From: SSSZ01 sp016790965
Lineage (GTDB): Bacteria; Pseudomonadota; Gammaproteobacteria; Burkholderiales; Rhodocyclaceae
Direction of reading: 5' to 3'
NCBI GenBank assembly: GCA_016790965.1
Contig: JAEUNZ010000025.1
Span: 31,375 to 95,374, forward strand
DNA: 64,000 bases
In this document: in pieces, positions 8,314-15,740 of the stretch
Position numbering within the stretch: position 1 is the first letter of the stretch
Layout of the letters: every line of letters begins with the position of its first letter
Made by a program: the position numbers and the translations under genes
The notes under the pieces: generated by a model
What the model was told of the DNA's origin: nothing
Databases searched by the model: none
What the model saw: only the letters and a program-made list of their open reading frames with translations

Positions 8314-9566
8314 GGCGGGGCGAGGGGAAGTTCCAGGCGGGCGATGGCTCCGCCAGCGGGGTCATTGCTCAGCGCGAGGGTGCCGCCGCGCCTTTCGATG
8401 GCTGAGCGGGCCAGCAGGAGCCCGATGCCGCTGCCGCCGGCGTGGGCGGGGAAAGCCCGCTGGCCGCCTTCCGCGAGGACGTTCGGCGGGAAGCCGGGGC
8501 CGTGGTCACGGATAGCCACCACGAGCCTTTCGGCACTCCAGGAAACAAGGATTTCGACAGGTTGCGGCGATGTGTTGGCAGCGTTGTTGAGCAGGTTGAT
8601 CACTGCCTGGCCCAGGGTGGGGTCGGCAACGATGTCGGGAGGAGGGTGGGGACCGCTGGCGGTGAACCCGTGGCGGGCATCGGGGCGTAGTTCCTCCCAG
8701 CGGGTCATGATGCCGGCGAGCCACTGATCGACGGGCCGTGGGGCTGCGGCGTCCAGTCTTTCGGCGCCGGCGCGCCGCGACAGCCCGGTGATGATGTCCT
8801 TGCAGACGCTGATCTGCCGACGCAGGAGGGTCACGTCGTCGTGCAGGGCGCCGGGCAAATTGGCATCCCGGGCGAGTTCCCCCGCCACGACCGCCATGGT
8901 CGCCAGGGGGGTGCCCAGTTCGTGGGCTGCGCCCGCGGCGAGGGCGCCCAGGGCGACCAGACGTTCGTCGCGCAGGGCCGCTTCCCGAGCGGCGGCGAGC
9001 GCAGCGTCGCGCTGCCGGATGAGGGCGCTCAGGCGCACCACGAACCATGCGATCATCCCCGACGACACGGCGAAGGTGATCCACATGCCTCCAAGGTGAA
9101 GGCGGGTCGCCCGCTCGCCGTCGGCCAGGGGCAGGGGAAGGTAGACCCCCATGAGCAGGGAATAGAGTGCGATGGCCAGGGCGCCGGTAGTGAGCACCCA
9201 GGCGGTCGGTAGAGCGAGGGCGGCGATGGCGACCGGCGGCAGCAGCAGGGAAACCAGGGGGTTGGTGGCGCCGCCGCTGAAGAAGACGAGCGCGCCCAGC
9301 GTACCGAGATCCAGCCAGAGCTGCAGGGCGAACTCGCTCGCCGTGACGCGAGCGCCGCGGCCGAGGCGAACCAGGGTGATGCCGTTCTGCGCCGCCGCGA
9401 TGGCGATCAGCAACAGCATGGGGAGGAGGGGCAGCGGAACGCCCAGAAGGGGGTCGGTCACCACCACCAGCACGGCCATGACACCCAGTACCAGCCAGCG
9501 GGCCGCACACAGCCGGCGCAGGCTTGCGGACAGCGTGTCGGCGTCGGGGGCGGGCGTGGCGACCAT
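8310..9566 (-). CDS. regB: RegB/PrrB-like redox sensor histidine kinase
   Basis: From the ATG at 9566 (an in-frame ATG at 9620 would add 18 residues) this is a 418-residue kinase. It has about six membrane helices, the quinone-linked RegB signature GGATNP at 98-103, the H-box AAHELGTP with His215, and a C-terminal ATPase domain (NLLNNAAN, DHGPGFPP, GSGIGLLLARS). Cys255 lies exactly 40 residues after the phospho-His, the same spacing as between His225 and the redox-active Cys265 of RegB. This supports redox sensing as in RegB. It overlaps regA by 4 bp. A FNR-like box lies between it and the divergent cytochrome gene. Confidence 0.92.
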   Translation of the reverse strand: MVATPAPDADTLSASLRRLCAARWLVLGVMAVLVVVTDPLLGVPLPLLPMLLLIAIAAAQNGITLVRLGRGARVTASEFALQLWLDLGTLGALVFFSGGATNPLVSLLLPPVAIAALALPTAWVLTTGALAIALYSLLMGVYLPLPLADGERATRLHLGGMWITFAVSSGMIAWFVVRLSALIRQRDAALAAAREAALRDERLVALGALAAGAAHELGTPLATMAVVAGELARDANLPGALHDDVTLLRRQISVCKDIITGLSRRAGAERLDAAAPRPVDQWLAGIMTRWEELRPDARHGFTASGPHPPPDIVADPTLGQAVINLLNNAANTSPQPVEILVSWSAERLVVAIRDHGPGFPPNVLAEGGQRAFPAHAGGSGIGLLLARSAIERRGGTLALSNDPAGGAIARLELPLAPP

Positions 9567-9579
9567 GGCCGGATTATCG

Positions 9580-9621
9580 GTGATATGGGTCAATTTTTCC
9601 CCGCAACCCCCGTGCGACAAT
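9580..9621 (+). promoter_or_regulatory. Candidate FNR-type promoter for the dihaem cytochrome gene
   Basis: GTGATATGGGTCAA (9580-9593) matches 8 of 10 fixed positions of the FNR consensus. The -10-like GACAAT (9616-9621) begins about 30 bp from the box centre, matching class II geometry and the same hexamer seen at 2976. The site lies in the 86-bp gap between regB and the divergent cytochrome gene at 9653. Sequence inference only. Confidence 0.4.
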
Positions 9622-9652
9622 TCGCCGCATCAATTTTCTTCGAGGCTTGCCG

Positions 9653-10309
9653 ATGTCTGCCTTCCGTTTTCTTCCCTTGCTCCTTGTGCTGGCCGCCGGG
9701 TCGGCGGTCGCGGCGGACCTCGAGAAAGGCAGGGAAATCAACGGCACCTGCGCGGCCTGTCACGGGGAGTTCGGTCAAGGGGGCAAGAAGGGCGAGTATC
9801 CGCGCATCGCGGGCCAGCGGGCCGGCTACATCATGGACCAATTGAAGAGCTTTCGTTCCCGTACCCGGGTGAACATTCCCATGTTTCCCTATACCCAGGA
9901 AAGAGAATTGCCAGACGAGGACATTCGCGACGTGGCGGAATACCTGGCCGCCATCGAATTGCCGACCAGGATGCCCACCTTCAAGGGGGACGAAGACGCC
10001 CTGACCCGCCTGCAGATGGTGGACAAAGTGATGATCATTCCCCGCTCTGAAGGGGATATCGAGAACGGCGGAGCGGTGTACCAGAAGCTCTGTGTCACCT
10101 GCCATGCCAAGACTGGTCTGGGGCGCGGCAAATTTCCCATGCTGGTGGGGCAATACACCAATTACCTCAAGCGTCAGATCGACGCCTACGTGAAGGGCGA
10201 GCGTCCCCACGACGAGGAAGGCAAGGGCGGTGTTCTCAACACCTTGAAGGAAAAGGACATCCAGGACGTGCTTGCCTATCTCACCACCTTGCAGGGGCCG
10301 AGCGAATGA
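9653..10309 (+). CDS. Periplasmic dihaem cytochrome c (c4-like)
   Basis: A 218-residue protein with a signal peptide ending SAVA, and haem sites CAACH (33-37) and CVTCH (147-151) in two similar halves, as in cytochrome c4-type dihaem carriers. I prefer the ATG at 9653 because GAGG lies 9 bp upstream; a TTG at 9647 is in frame. It is divergent from regBA and overlaps the next small gene by 4 bp. It probably transfers electrons from a bc1-type complex to terminal reductases or oxidases. The specific acceptor cannot be told from sequence. Confidence 0.9.
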   Translation: MSAFRFLPLLLVLAAGSAVAADLEKGREINGTCAACHGEFGQGGKKGEYPRIAGQRAGYIMDQLKSFRSRTRVNIPMFPYTQERELPDEDIRDVAEYLAAIELPTRMPTFKGDEDALTRLQMVDKVMIIPRSEGDIENGGAVYQKLCVTCHAKTGLGRGKFPMLVGQYTNYLKRQIDAYVKGERPHDEEGKGGVLNTLKEKDIQDVLAYLTTLQGPSE

Positions 10310-10641
10310 AGACGTTGCAGGCCTTAATCCTCTTCCTGGTCGCCCAGAGTGCCGGCGCCCACGGTCATCCAGGGGCAGTGGATGACTCCATGCCTGACGC
10401 CGAGCGCATTCGTTTTTGCCAAAGGGTGCGGGATTTCGCCATGGTTGCCTTCGGTGACCGGGAAAGGGGCCGCCCGATGAAGTTGTTCGCCGAGGATGGT
10501 AGTCCGGGGCCTCGGGTGACCAATGCCATCGTCCGCCGCATTTACGAGGAACCCCAGATCGACAGCCCCAAGAAGGCCGAGGCCTTCAGCCGTGCCACCT
10601 GCAACGAGATGATGCAGGGCGCGGGGTCCAATAATCCCTGA
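10306..10641 (+). CDS. Small secreted protein of unknown function
   Basis: A 111-residue protein beginning with a short signal peptide (MKTLQALILFLVAQSAGA) followed by HGHPG. Two further cysteines (FCQRVRD and ATCNEMM) are spaced widely and do not form a haem motif. Its ATG overlaps the stop of the preceding cytochrome gene (ATGA), so the two are translationally coupled and it may serve that cytochrome. I do not recognise a family. Confidence 0.75.
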   Translation: MKTLQALILFLVAQSAGAHGHPGAVDDSMPDAERIRFCQRVRDFAMVAFGDRERGRPMKLFAEDGSPGPRVTNAIVRRIYEEPQIDSPKKAEAFSRATCNEMMQGAGSNNP

Positions 10642-10825
10642 CTGTCCAGCCGCTTCGTGCCATGGAGAGAAGGGGAGCTTTCCTGGCTTCCAGGGCCGGT
10701 AATTTTCGTCGTTTTGCTGCGGGGCAATGCGGAGAAGCCTGCGCGAACGGATAAAATGCCAAGTCGTTCGTGCCATGCCGGCCGGGAAGCGGTCAGGCGC
10801 GCGCCGCAATCTCAGGAGGCTTTGC

Positions 10826-11893
10826 ATGATATTGGTTACCGGGGGTGCCGGATTCATCGGCTCCAACTTTGTCCTCGACTGGCTTGAGGGGAGTGACGAA
10901 CACGTCCTCAACCTCGACAAGCTCACCTACGCCGGCAATCTTGCCAATCTGAAATCCCTGCAGGGCGACGCCCGCCACCACTTCGTGCGTGGCGACATCG
11001 GCGACTTCGCCCTCGTGGCGGCCTTGCTCGCCGAGCACCGGCCCCGGGCGGTGGTCAATTTTGCGGCGGAGTCCCACGTGGACCGCTCGATCCACGGCCC
11101 GGAGGATTTCATCCAGACCAATATCGTCGGCAGTTTCCGGCTGCTGGAGGCGGTTCGCGCCCACTGGGGCGGGCTCCCGCAGGCGGAGAAGACCCCATTC
11201 CGCTTCCTGCACGTGTCCACCGACGAGGTCTATGGCTCCCTGGGTAAGGACGATCCTCCCTTTGCCGAGAGCAACCGCTACGAGCCCAACAGCCCCTATT
11301 CGGCATCAAAGGCCGCTTCCGACCACCTGGTGCGGGCTTATTGCCACACCTACGGTCTGCCGGTCCTGACCACCAATTGTTCCAACAACTACGGCCCCTA
11401 CCACTTCCCCGAGAAGCTCATCCCCCTGGTGCTGCACAATGCCCTGGCGGGAAAGCCCCTGCCCATCTACGGCGACGGCCAGCAGGTGCGTGACTGGCTT
11501 TACGTCAAGGACCATTGCAGCGCCATCCGCCGTGTGCTGGAGGCCGGGCGGCTGGGCGAAACCTACAACGTCGGCGGCTGGAACGAGAAGCCCAATCTGG
11601 ACGTGGTCCATACCCTGTGCGACATCCTGGATGAACTGCGTCCCCGGGCGGACGGCGCCTCGTATCGCAGCCAGATTACCTTCGTCAAGGATCGTCCCGG
11701 CCACGACCGGCGTTACGCCATCGACGCCCGCAAGCTGGAGCGCGAACTGGGCTGGAAGCCGGCCGAGACCTTTGAAACCGGCATTCGCAAGACGGTGCGC
11801 TGGTACCTGGACAACCCGGACTGGGTGAGCGACGTGACCAGCGGCGCCTACCTGGAATGGACCAAGCTGCACTATCAGGAGGGCAAGGCATGA
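10826..11893 (+). CDS. rfbB: dTDP-glucose 4,6-dehydratase
   Basis: Converts dTDP-glucose to dTDP-4-keto-6-deoxyglucose, the second step of dTDP-rhamnose synthesis. The 355-residue short-chain dehydrogenase-type protein has the NAD-binding TGGAGFIGSN (5-14), the STDEVYG motif (131-137) and catalytic Tyr158-x3-Lys162 (YSASK). The start is set by AGGAGG 7 bp upstream of the ATG at 10826. It overlaps rfbA by 4 bp. The operon has no rfbD between or after these genes in the window. Confidence 0.97.
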   Translation: MILVTGGAGFIGSNFVLDWLEGSDEHVLNLDKLTYAGNLANLKSLQGDARHHFVRGDIGDFALVAALLAEHRPRAVVNFAAESHVDRSIHGPEDFIQTNIVGSFRLLEAVRAHWGGLPQAEKTPFRFLHVSTDEVYGSLGKDDPPFAESNRYEPNSPYSASKAASDHLVRAYCHTYGLPVLTTNCSNNYGPYHFPEKLIPLVLHNALAGKPLPIYGDGQQVRDWLYVKDHCSAIRRVLEAGRLGETYNVGGWNEKPNLDVVHTLCDILDELRPRADGASYRSQITFVKDRPGHDRRYAIDARKLERELGWKPAETFETGIRKTVRWYLDNPDWVSDVTSGAYLEWTKLHYQEGKA

Positions 11894-12774
11894 CACGCAA
11901 GGGCATCATCCTCGCCGGCGGTGCCGGCACCCGGCTGCATCCAGCCACCCTGGCGGTCTCCAAACAACTGCTGCCGATCTTCGACAAACCGATGATCTAC
12001 TACCCGCTCAGCACCCTCATGCTGGCCGGAATCCGGGACATCCTCATCATTTCCACGCCCCAGGACACGCCGCGCTTCGAGCAACTCCTGGGGGACGGCA
12101 GCCGCTGGGGTGTCAATCTGAGCTATGCCATACAACCTTCGCCGGACGGTCTCGCCCAGGCCTTCATCATTGGCGAGAAATTCATCGGCGACGATCCCAG
12201 CGCCCTTGTCCTCGGCGACAACATCTTTTTCGGGCACGACTTCCATCTGCTGCTGGAAAACGCAGTGGCCCGCGACCATGGCGCCACGGTGTTCGCCTAC
12301 CACGTCCATGACCCGGAACGCTACGGTGTGGTCGAATTCGACGGCGCAGGCCGGGCCATCAGCCTGGAAGAAAAACCCAAGGCGCCCAAGTCCAATTACG
12401 CCGTCACCGGGCTCTATTTCTACGATACCCGCGTCGTTTCCCTGGCCAAGGCCCTCAAGCCCTCTCCCCGCGGGGAACTGGAAATCACCGACCTGAATCG
12501 CCTCTATCTGGAGCAGGGGGGGCTCTCGGTCGAGATCATGGGGCGCGGCTACGCCTGGCTCGACACCGGCACCCATGAATCCATGCTCGACGCCTCGCAG
12601 TTCATCGCCACCCTGGAAAAACGCCAGGGACTCAAAGTGGCTTGTCCGGAGGAAATCGCCTGGCGCCGGGGCTGGATCACTGACGATAGCCTGGCAGAAA
12701 TGGGCAATGCCCTGGCCAAGAACGGTTACGGACAGTATCTGCTCGCCTTGCTGCGGGACGGGGTCAAGACCTGA
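11890..12774 (+). CDS. rfbA: Glucose-1-phosphate thymidylyltransferase
   Basis: Makes dTDP-glucose from dTTP and glucose-1-phosphate, the first step of the dTDP-rhamnose pathway. The 294-residue product opens with the nucleotide-binding signature GGAGTRLHPATLAVSKQLLP and contains the VLGDNIFFGHDF and EEKPKAPKSNYAVTGLYFYD motifs of the family. The start overlaps the rfbB stop (ATGA at 11890). Length and motifs are normal for RmlA. Confidence 0.97.
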   Translation: MTRKGIILAGGAGTRLHPATLAVSKQLLPIFDKPMIYYPLSTLMLAGIRDILIISTPQDTPRFEQLLGDGSRWGVNLSYAIQPSPDGLAQAFIIGEKFIGDDPSALVLGDNIFFGHDFHLLLENAVARDHGATVFAYHVHDPERYGVVEFDGAGRAISLEEKPKAPKSNYAVTGLYFYDTRVVSLAKALKPSPRGELEITDLNRLYLEQGGLSVEIMGRGYAWLDTGTHESMLDASQFIATLEKRQGLKVACPEEIAWRRGWITDDSLAEMGNALAKNGYGQYLLALLRDGVKT

Positions 12775-12808
12775 CCGGTCCAGCCCTGCTCGCCGCTTCC
12801 CTTTCCCA

Positions 12809-12839
12809 CCCCCCTCTCCCGCGATGCGGGTGAGGGGGG
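12809..12839 (+). terminator. Strong GC hairpin between rfbA and rfbC
   Basis: The inverted repeat CCCCCCTCTCCCGC / GCGGGTGAGGGGGG (one T-T mismatch) forms a stem of about 13 pairs around a 3-nt loop, within the 100-bp gap before rfbC. No U-run follows, so it is not a typical intrinsic terminator. It may be a processing or mRNA-stability element, or a REP-like repeat. Confidence 0.5.
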
Positions 12840-12874
12840 CAATTGAGACCTTCCGCGTCTGTTACGGTGTTGCC

Positions 12875-13432
12875 ATGCAAGCTCGTCGCCTCGCCATTCC
12901 CGAAGTCGTGCTCATCGAACCGAAAGTGTTTGGTGACGACCGAGGGTTCTTCTTCGAAAGCTTCAATCTCGCCCGTTTTCGGGAGCTGACCGGCCTGGAC
13001 CTCGATTTCGTCCAGGACAACCACTCACGCTCCGCGCGCGGCGTGCTCCGGGGCCTCCACTACCAGTTGCCTCCTCGGGCCCAGGGCAAGCTCGTGCGCG
13101 TGGTGGCGGGTGAGGTCTTCGATGTCGCCGTGGATGTTCGCTGCAGTTCGCCTACCTTCGGCGGCTGGGTGGGAGAGACCCTGTCCGCCGACAACAAGCG
13201 TCAGCTCTGGATTCCGCCCGGGTTTGCCCACGGCTTCGTAGTCCTATCGGACAGCGCCGATTTCCTCTACAAGACCACCGACACCTATTCGCCCGCCGAC
13301 GAGCGCGCCGTCGTATGGAACGACTCCGACGTCGGCATCGCCTGGCCCCTGGCGGAAGAGCCCCTGCTTTCAGGCAAGGACAAGGTCGCTCCGCGGCTGA
13401 AGGACGTTCCGCTCAGCGACCTGTTCGCGTGA
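12875..13432 (+). CDS. rfbC: dTDP-4-dehydrorhamnose 3,5-epimerase
   Basis: Catalyses the double epimerisation that gives dTDP-4-keto-L-rhamnose. The 185-residue cupin has the family blocks DDRGFFFESFN, FVQDNHSRS, GVLRGLHYQ (catalytic His in LRGLHYQ), WIPPGFAHGF and YKTTDTYSP. It starts at 12875 (MQARRLAIPEVV), 100 bp after rfbA and beyond a GC hairpin. Together with rfbB and rfbA it supplies three of the four dTDP-L-rhamnose enzymes. The reductase RfbD must be encoded elsewhere, or the keto intermediate feeds another sugar. Confidence 0.96.
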   Translation: MQARRLAIPEVVLIEPKVFGDDRGFFFESFNLARFRELTGLDLDFVQDNHSRSARGVLRGLHYQLPPRAQGKLVRVVAGEVFDVAVDVRCSSPTFGGWVGETLSADNKRQLWIPPGFAHGFVVLSDSADFLYKTTDTYSPADERAVVWNDSDVGIAWPLAEEPLLSGKDKVAPRLKDVPLSDLFA

Positions 13433-13470
13433 GGGTGTGGGGGCGCGCCCTTCGCGGGGCGGGCGGCGAC

Positions 13471-13842
13471 TCAGTCGAATACTAGCGCTGCCGCTACCTT
13501 GCGCCCTTCCGCCGCCAGGATGTTGTAGGTGCGGCAGGCGGCCTGCAAATCCATCACTTCCAGCCCGATGCCGGCCGGGGCAAAGGGGCGCAACAGAGCA
13601 CCCGGAGGGAAGCGCAGTTGCCTGCCGGTGCCCAACAGGACGATTTCGGTGCCTAGGGCAAGGAGCTTGGCCATGTCAGCCTCGGTCAGGCTGGCGGGGG
13701 TGGCGGTGGTCCAGCCGGTGAACAGGGACTGTGGCAGGACGATGAGATTGCCCTCGTGGCGCTGGGTATTGATGGCGACGTAGCCATCGCCGTAGGCGGT
13801 AAAGATGTTGAGGCCGGCGGTATTGGCGAGGTGCAACTTCAT
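13471..13842 (-). CDS. Mth938-like (DUF498) domain protein
   Basis: A 123-residue protein starting MKLHLANTAGLNIFTAYGDG. It contains the YVAINTQRHEGNLIVLP and EIVLLGTGRQLRFP blocks typical of the Mth938/Xcc1710-like fold (DUF498), a small widespread family. Homologues in animals act in mitochondrial complex I assembly, but the bacterial role is not established. It is convergent with rfbC and divergent from alaA. In-frame codons upstream of 13842 look non-coding, so I placed the start there. Confidence 0.85.
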   Translation of the reverse strand: MKLHLANTAGLNIFTAYGDGYVAINTQRHEGNLIVLPQSLFTGWTTATPASLTEADMAKLLALGTEIVLLGTGRQLRFPPGALLRPFAPAGIGLEVMDLQAACRTYNILAAEGRKVAAALVFD

Positions 13843-14071
13843 CGGTGGGAATCTCGGAGTGCCTGGGCGCCGATTGGGGCTGAACGCCCAAAATTGCGGT
13901 GCCCTAAGGCTTACAGTAGGATTATACCTTTGCCCAAGAAGCATCGAGTCCTCGCTCCTGGCCTTGTTGCGCCGCCCTGTAGGGTTCGCCGTGCCATCGG
14001 TGGCTGGTCGGCCGGTCCGGACCGCCGCGCTGCCAGCGCTTGGCGCTTCTCAATCCCCCTGGGACATTTGC

Positions 14072-15304
14072 ATGAAACACGTCAAGAAATCCGCCAAGCT
14101 TGCCAATGTCTGCTACGACATCCGCGGCCCCGTGCTGCAGAAGGCCAAGCAGATGGAAGAGGAAGGCCACAAGATCATCAAGCTGAACATCGGCAATCTG
14201 GCCGCCTTCGGCTTCGATGCGCCGGAGGAAATCCAGCAGGACATCATCCGCAACCTGCCCAACGCGGCCGGTTATACGGATTCCAAGGGCATCTTCGCCG
14301 CTCGCAAGGCGATCATGCACTACACCCAGCAGAAGGGCATCAAGGGCGTGACCCTGGACGACATCTACGTCGGCAACGGGGTCTCCGAGCTGATCGTGAT
14401 GGCCATGAACGCCCTGCTCGATGCCGGCGACGAAGTGCTGGTGCCGGCGCCGGATTACCCGCTGTGGACGGCGGCCATCAGCCTTTCCGGCGGCACGCCC
14501 AAGCATTACCTGTGCGATGAATCCAAGGGCTGGCTTCCGGATCTGAACGATATCCGCAGCAAGATCAACGCCCACACCCGGGCCATCGTCATCATCAACC
14601 CGAACAACCCCACCGGGGCCTTATATCCGGACGAACTGCTGCACGAGATCATCGACATCGCCCGCCAGCACCACCTGATCGTCTATGCCGACGAGGTGTA
14701 CGACAAGGTGCTGTACGAAGGCGCCAGGCACACCTCCATCGCTTCCCTTTCCGAGGACGTGCTCACCATCACCTTCAACGGCCTCTCCAAGAACTACCGC
14801 TCTTGCGGATACCGGGCCGGCTGGCTGGTGGTTTCCGGCGACAAGCGCCATGCCAAGGATTACATCGAGGGCCTGGACATGCTGGCTTCCATGCGCCTGT
14901 GCGCCAACGCGCCCGGCCAGCACGGCATCCAGACCGCCCTGGGCGGCTACCAGAGCATCGACGACCTGGTGGCGGAGGGCGGCCGCATGCGCCGCCAGCG
15001 AGACGTGGCCTACGACCTTCTCAACGCCATCCCGGGCGTCTCCTGCGTCAAGCCCAAGGCCACCCTGTACATGTTCCCGCGGCTCGATCCCAAGGTTTAT
15101 CCGATCAAGAACGACCAGGCTTTCATCCAGGAGTTGCTACAGGAGGAAAAGGTGCTGCTGGTGCAGGGTTCCGGCTTCAACTGGCCGCACCCGGACCACT
15201 TCCGCCTGGTGTTCCTGCCCCATGAAGACGATCTGCGCGAAGCCATCGGGCGAATTGCCCGCTTCCTGGAAGGCTATCGCCGGCGCCATGGCACCGGGCA
15301 TTGA
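14072..15304 (+). CDS. alaA: Pyruvate-dependent alanine aminotransferase, AlaA type
   Basis: A class I/II PLP aminotransferase of 410 residues, closely similar along its length to E. coli AlaA (YfbQ): N-terminal NVCYDIRGPVL, GNGVSELIVMAMNALL, VPAPDYPLWTAA, INPNNPTGA, and the PLP lysine Lys240 in TFNGLSKNYR. It transfers the amino group from glutamate to pyruvate to make alanine. It sits upstream of a GNAT gene and hom, a common arrangement in betaproteobacteria. The ATG at 14072 is supported by this N-terminal similarity. The open frame upstream is not conserved coding sequence. Confidence 0.95.
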   Translation: MKHVKKSAKLANVCYDIRGPVLQKAKQMEEEGHKIIKLNIGNLAAFGFDAPEEIQQDIIRNLPNAAGYTDSKGIFAARKAIMHYTQQKGIKGVTLDDIYVGNGVSELIVMAMNALLDAGDEVLVPAPDYPLWTAAISLSGGTPKHYLCDESKGWLPDLNDIRSKINAHTRAIVIINPNNPTGALYPDELLHEIIDIARQHHLIVYADEVYDKVLYEGARHTSIASLSEDVLTITFNGLSKNYRSCGYRAGWLVVSGDKRHAKDYIEGLDMLASMRLCANAPGQHGIQTALGGYQSIDDLVAEGGRMRRQRDVAYDLLNAIPGVSCVKPKATLYMFPRLDPKVYPIKNDQAFIQELLQEEKVLLVQGSGFNWPHPDHFRLVFLPHEDDLREAIGRIARFLEGYRRRHGTGH

Positions 15305-15740
15305 AATCGTTCCCGTTACCGATGCTGTGGGCGCCGTGATCGAGCCGGTGTGGCTGGATCGTGCCGAGCCGGTGCATCGCCAGCTGCGGCCGGGGTTGCC
15401 TTCGGCTTACGGCGAGCGTCTGCGCCAGATTTTTGCCAACGGCGGTCGCTTCGCAGTGGTGGCCGAGGGCGCTGAGGTCCGGGCAGTCGCGCTTTGGCGG
15501 GTGGTCGAGAATACCTATGAGGGCCGGCGCCTCTATGTGGACGATCTCGTGACCGACGAGGCGCGGCGTTCCAGCGGCTTTGGCAAGCGGTTGCTCGACT
15601 GGCTGGCGGAGCAAGCGCGGCGGCTCGATTGTGATGTATTGGCGCTGGATTCCGGTGTCCAGCGTAGCGAAGCCCACAGCTTCTATTTTCGTGAGGGAAT
15701 GCGTATTCCCGCCTTTTGCTTTAGGAAACCCTTGAAATGA
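15288..15740 (+). CDS. GNAT-family N-acetyltransferase
   Basis: A 150-residue protein with the GNAT core: a beta4 strand LYVDDLVTDEARRSSGFGKRL containing the acetyl-CoA pyrophosphate loop (R-R-S-S-G-F-G-K), then LDSGVQRSEAHSFYFREGM near the C-terminus. The substrate is unknown. Its start overlaps the end of alaA by 17 bp, and its stop overlaps hom by 4 bp, so the three genes are probably one transcript. The amino-acid operon context hints at a small-molecule or protein N-terminal substrate, but nothing decides this. Confidence 0.9.
   Translation: MAPGIEIVPVTDAVGAVIEPVWLDRAEPVHRQLRPGLPSAYGERLRQIFANGGRFAVVAEGAEVRAVALWRVVENTYEGRRLYVDDLVTDEARRSSGFGKRLLDWLAEQARRLDCDVLALDSGVQRSEAHSFYFREGMRIPAFCFRKPLK

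Noticed and set aside
12809..12839. The rfbA-rfbC hairpin as a member of the palindromic element family
   Set aside because: It lacks CTAG ends, terminal repeats beyond the stem and the TCCTCGC flank, so it is a stand-alone hairpin.
14685..15740. A long plus-strand frame that reads through alaA into the GNAT gene
   Set aside because: Only the part after the ATG at 15288 shows GNAT features; the earlier part is an out-of-frame reading of alaA.
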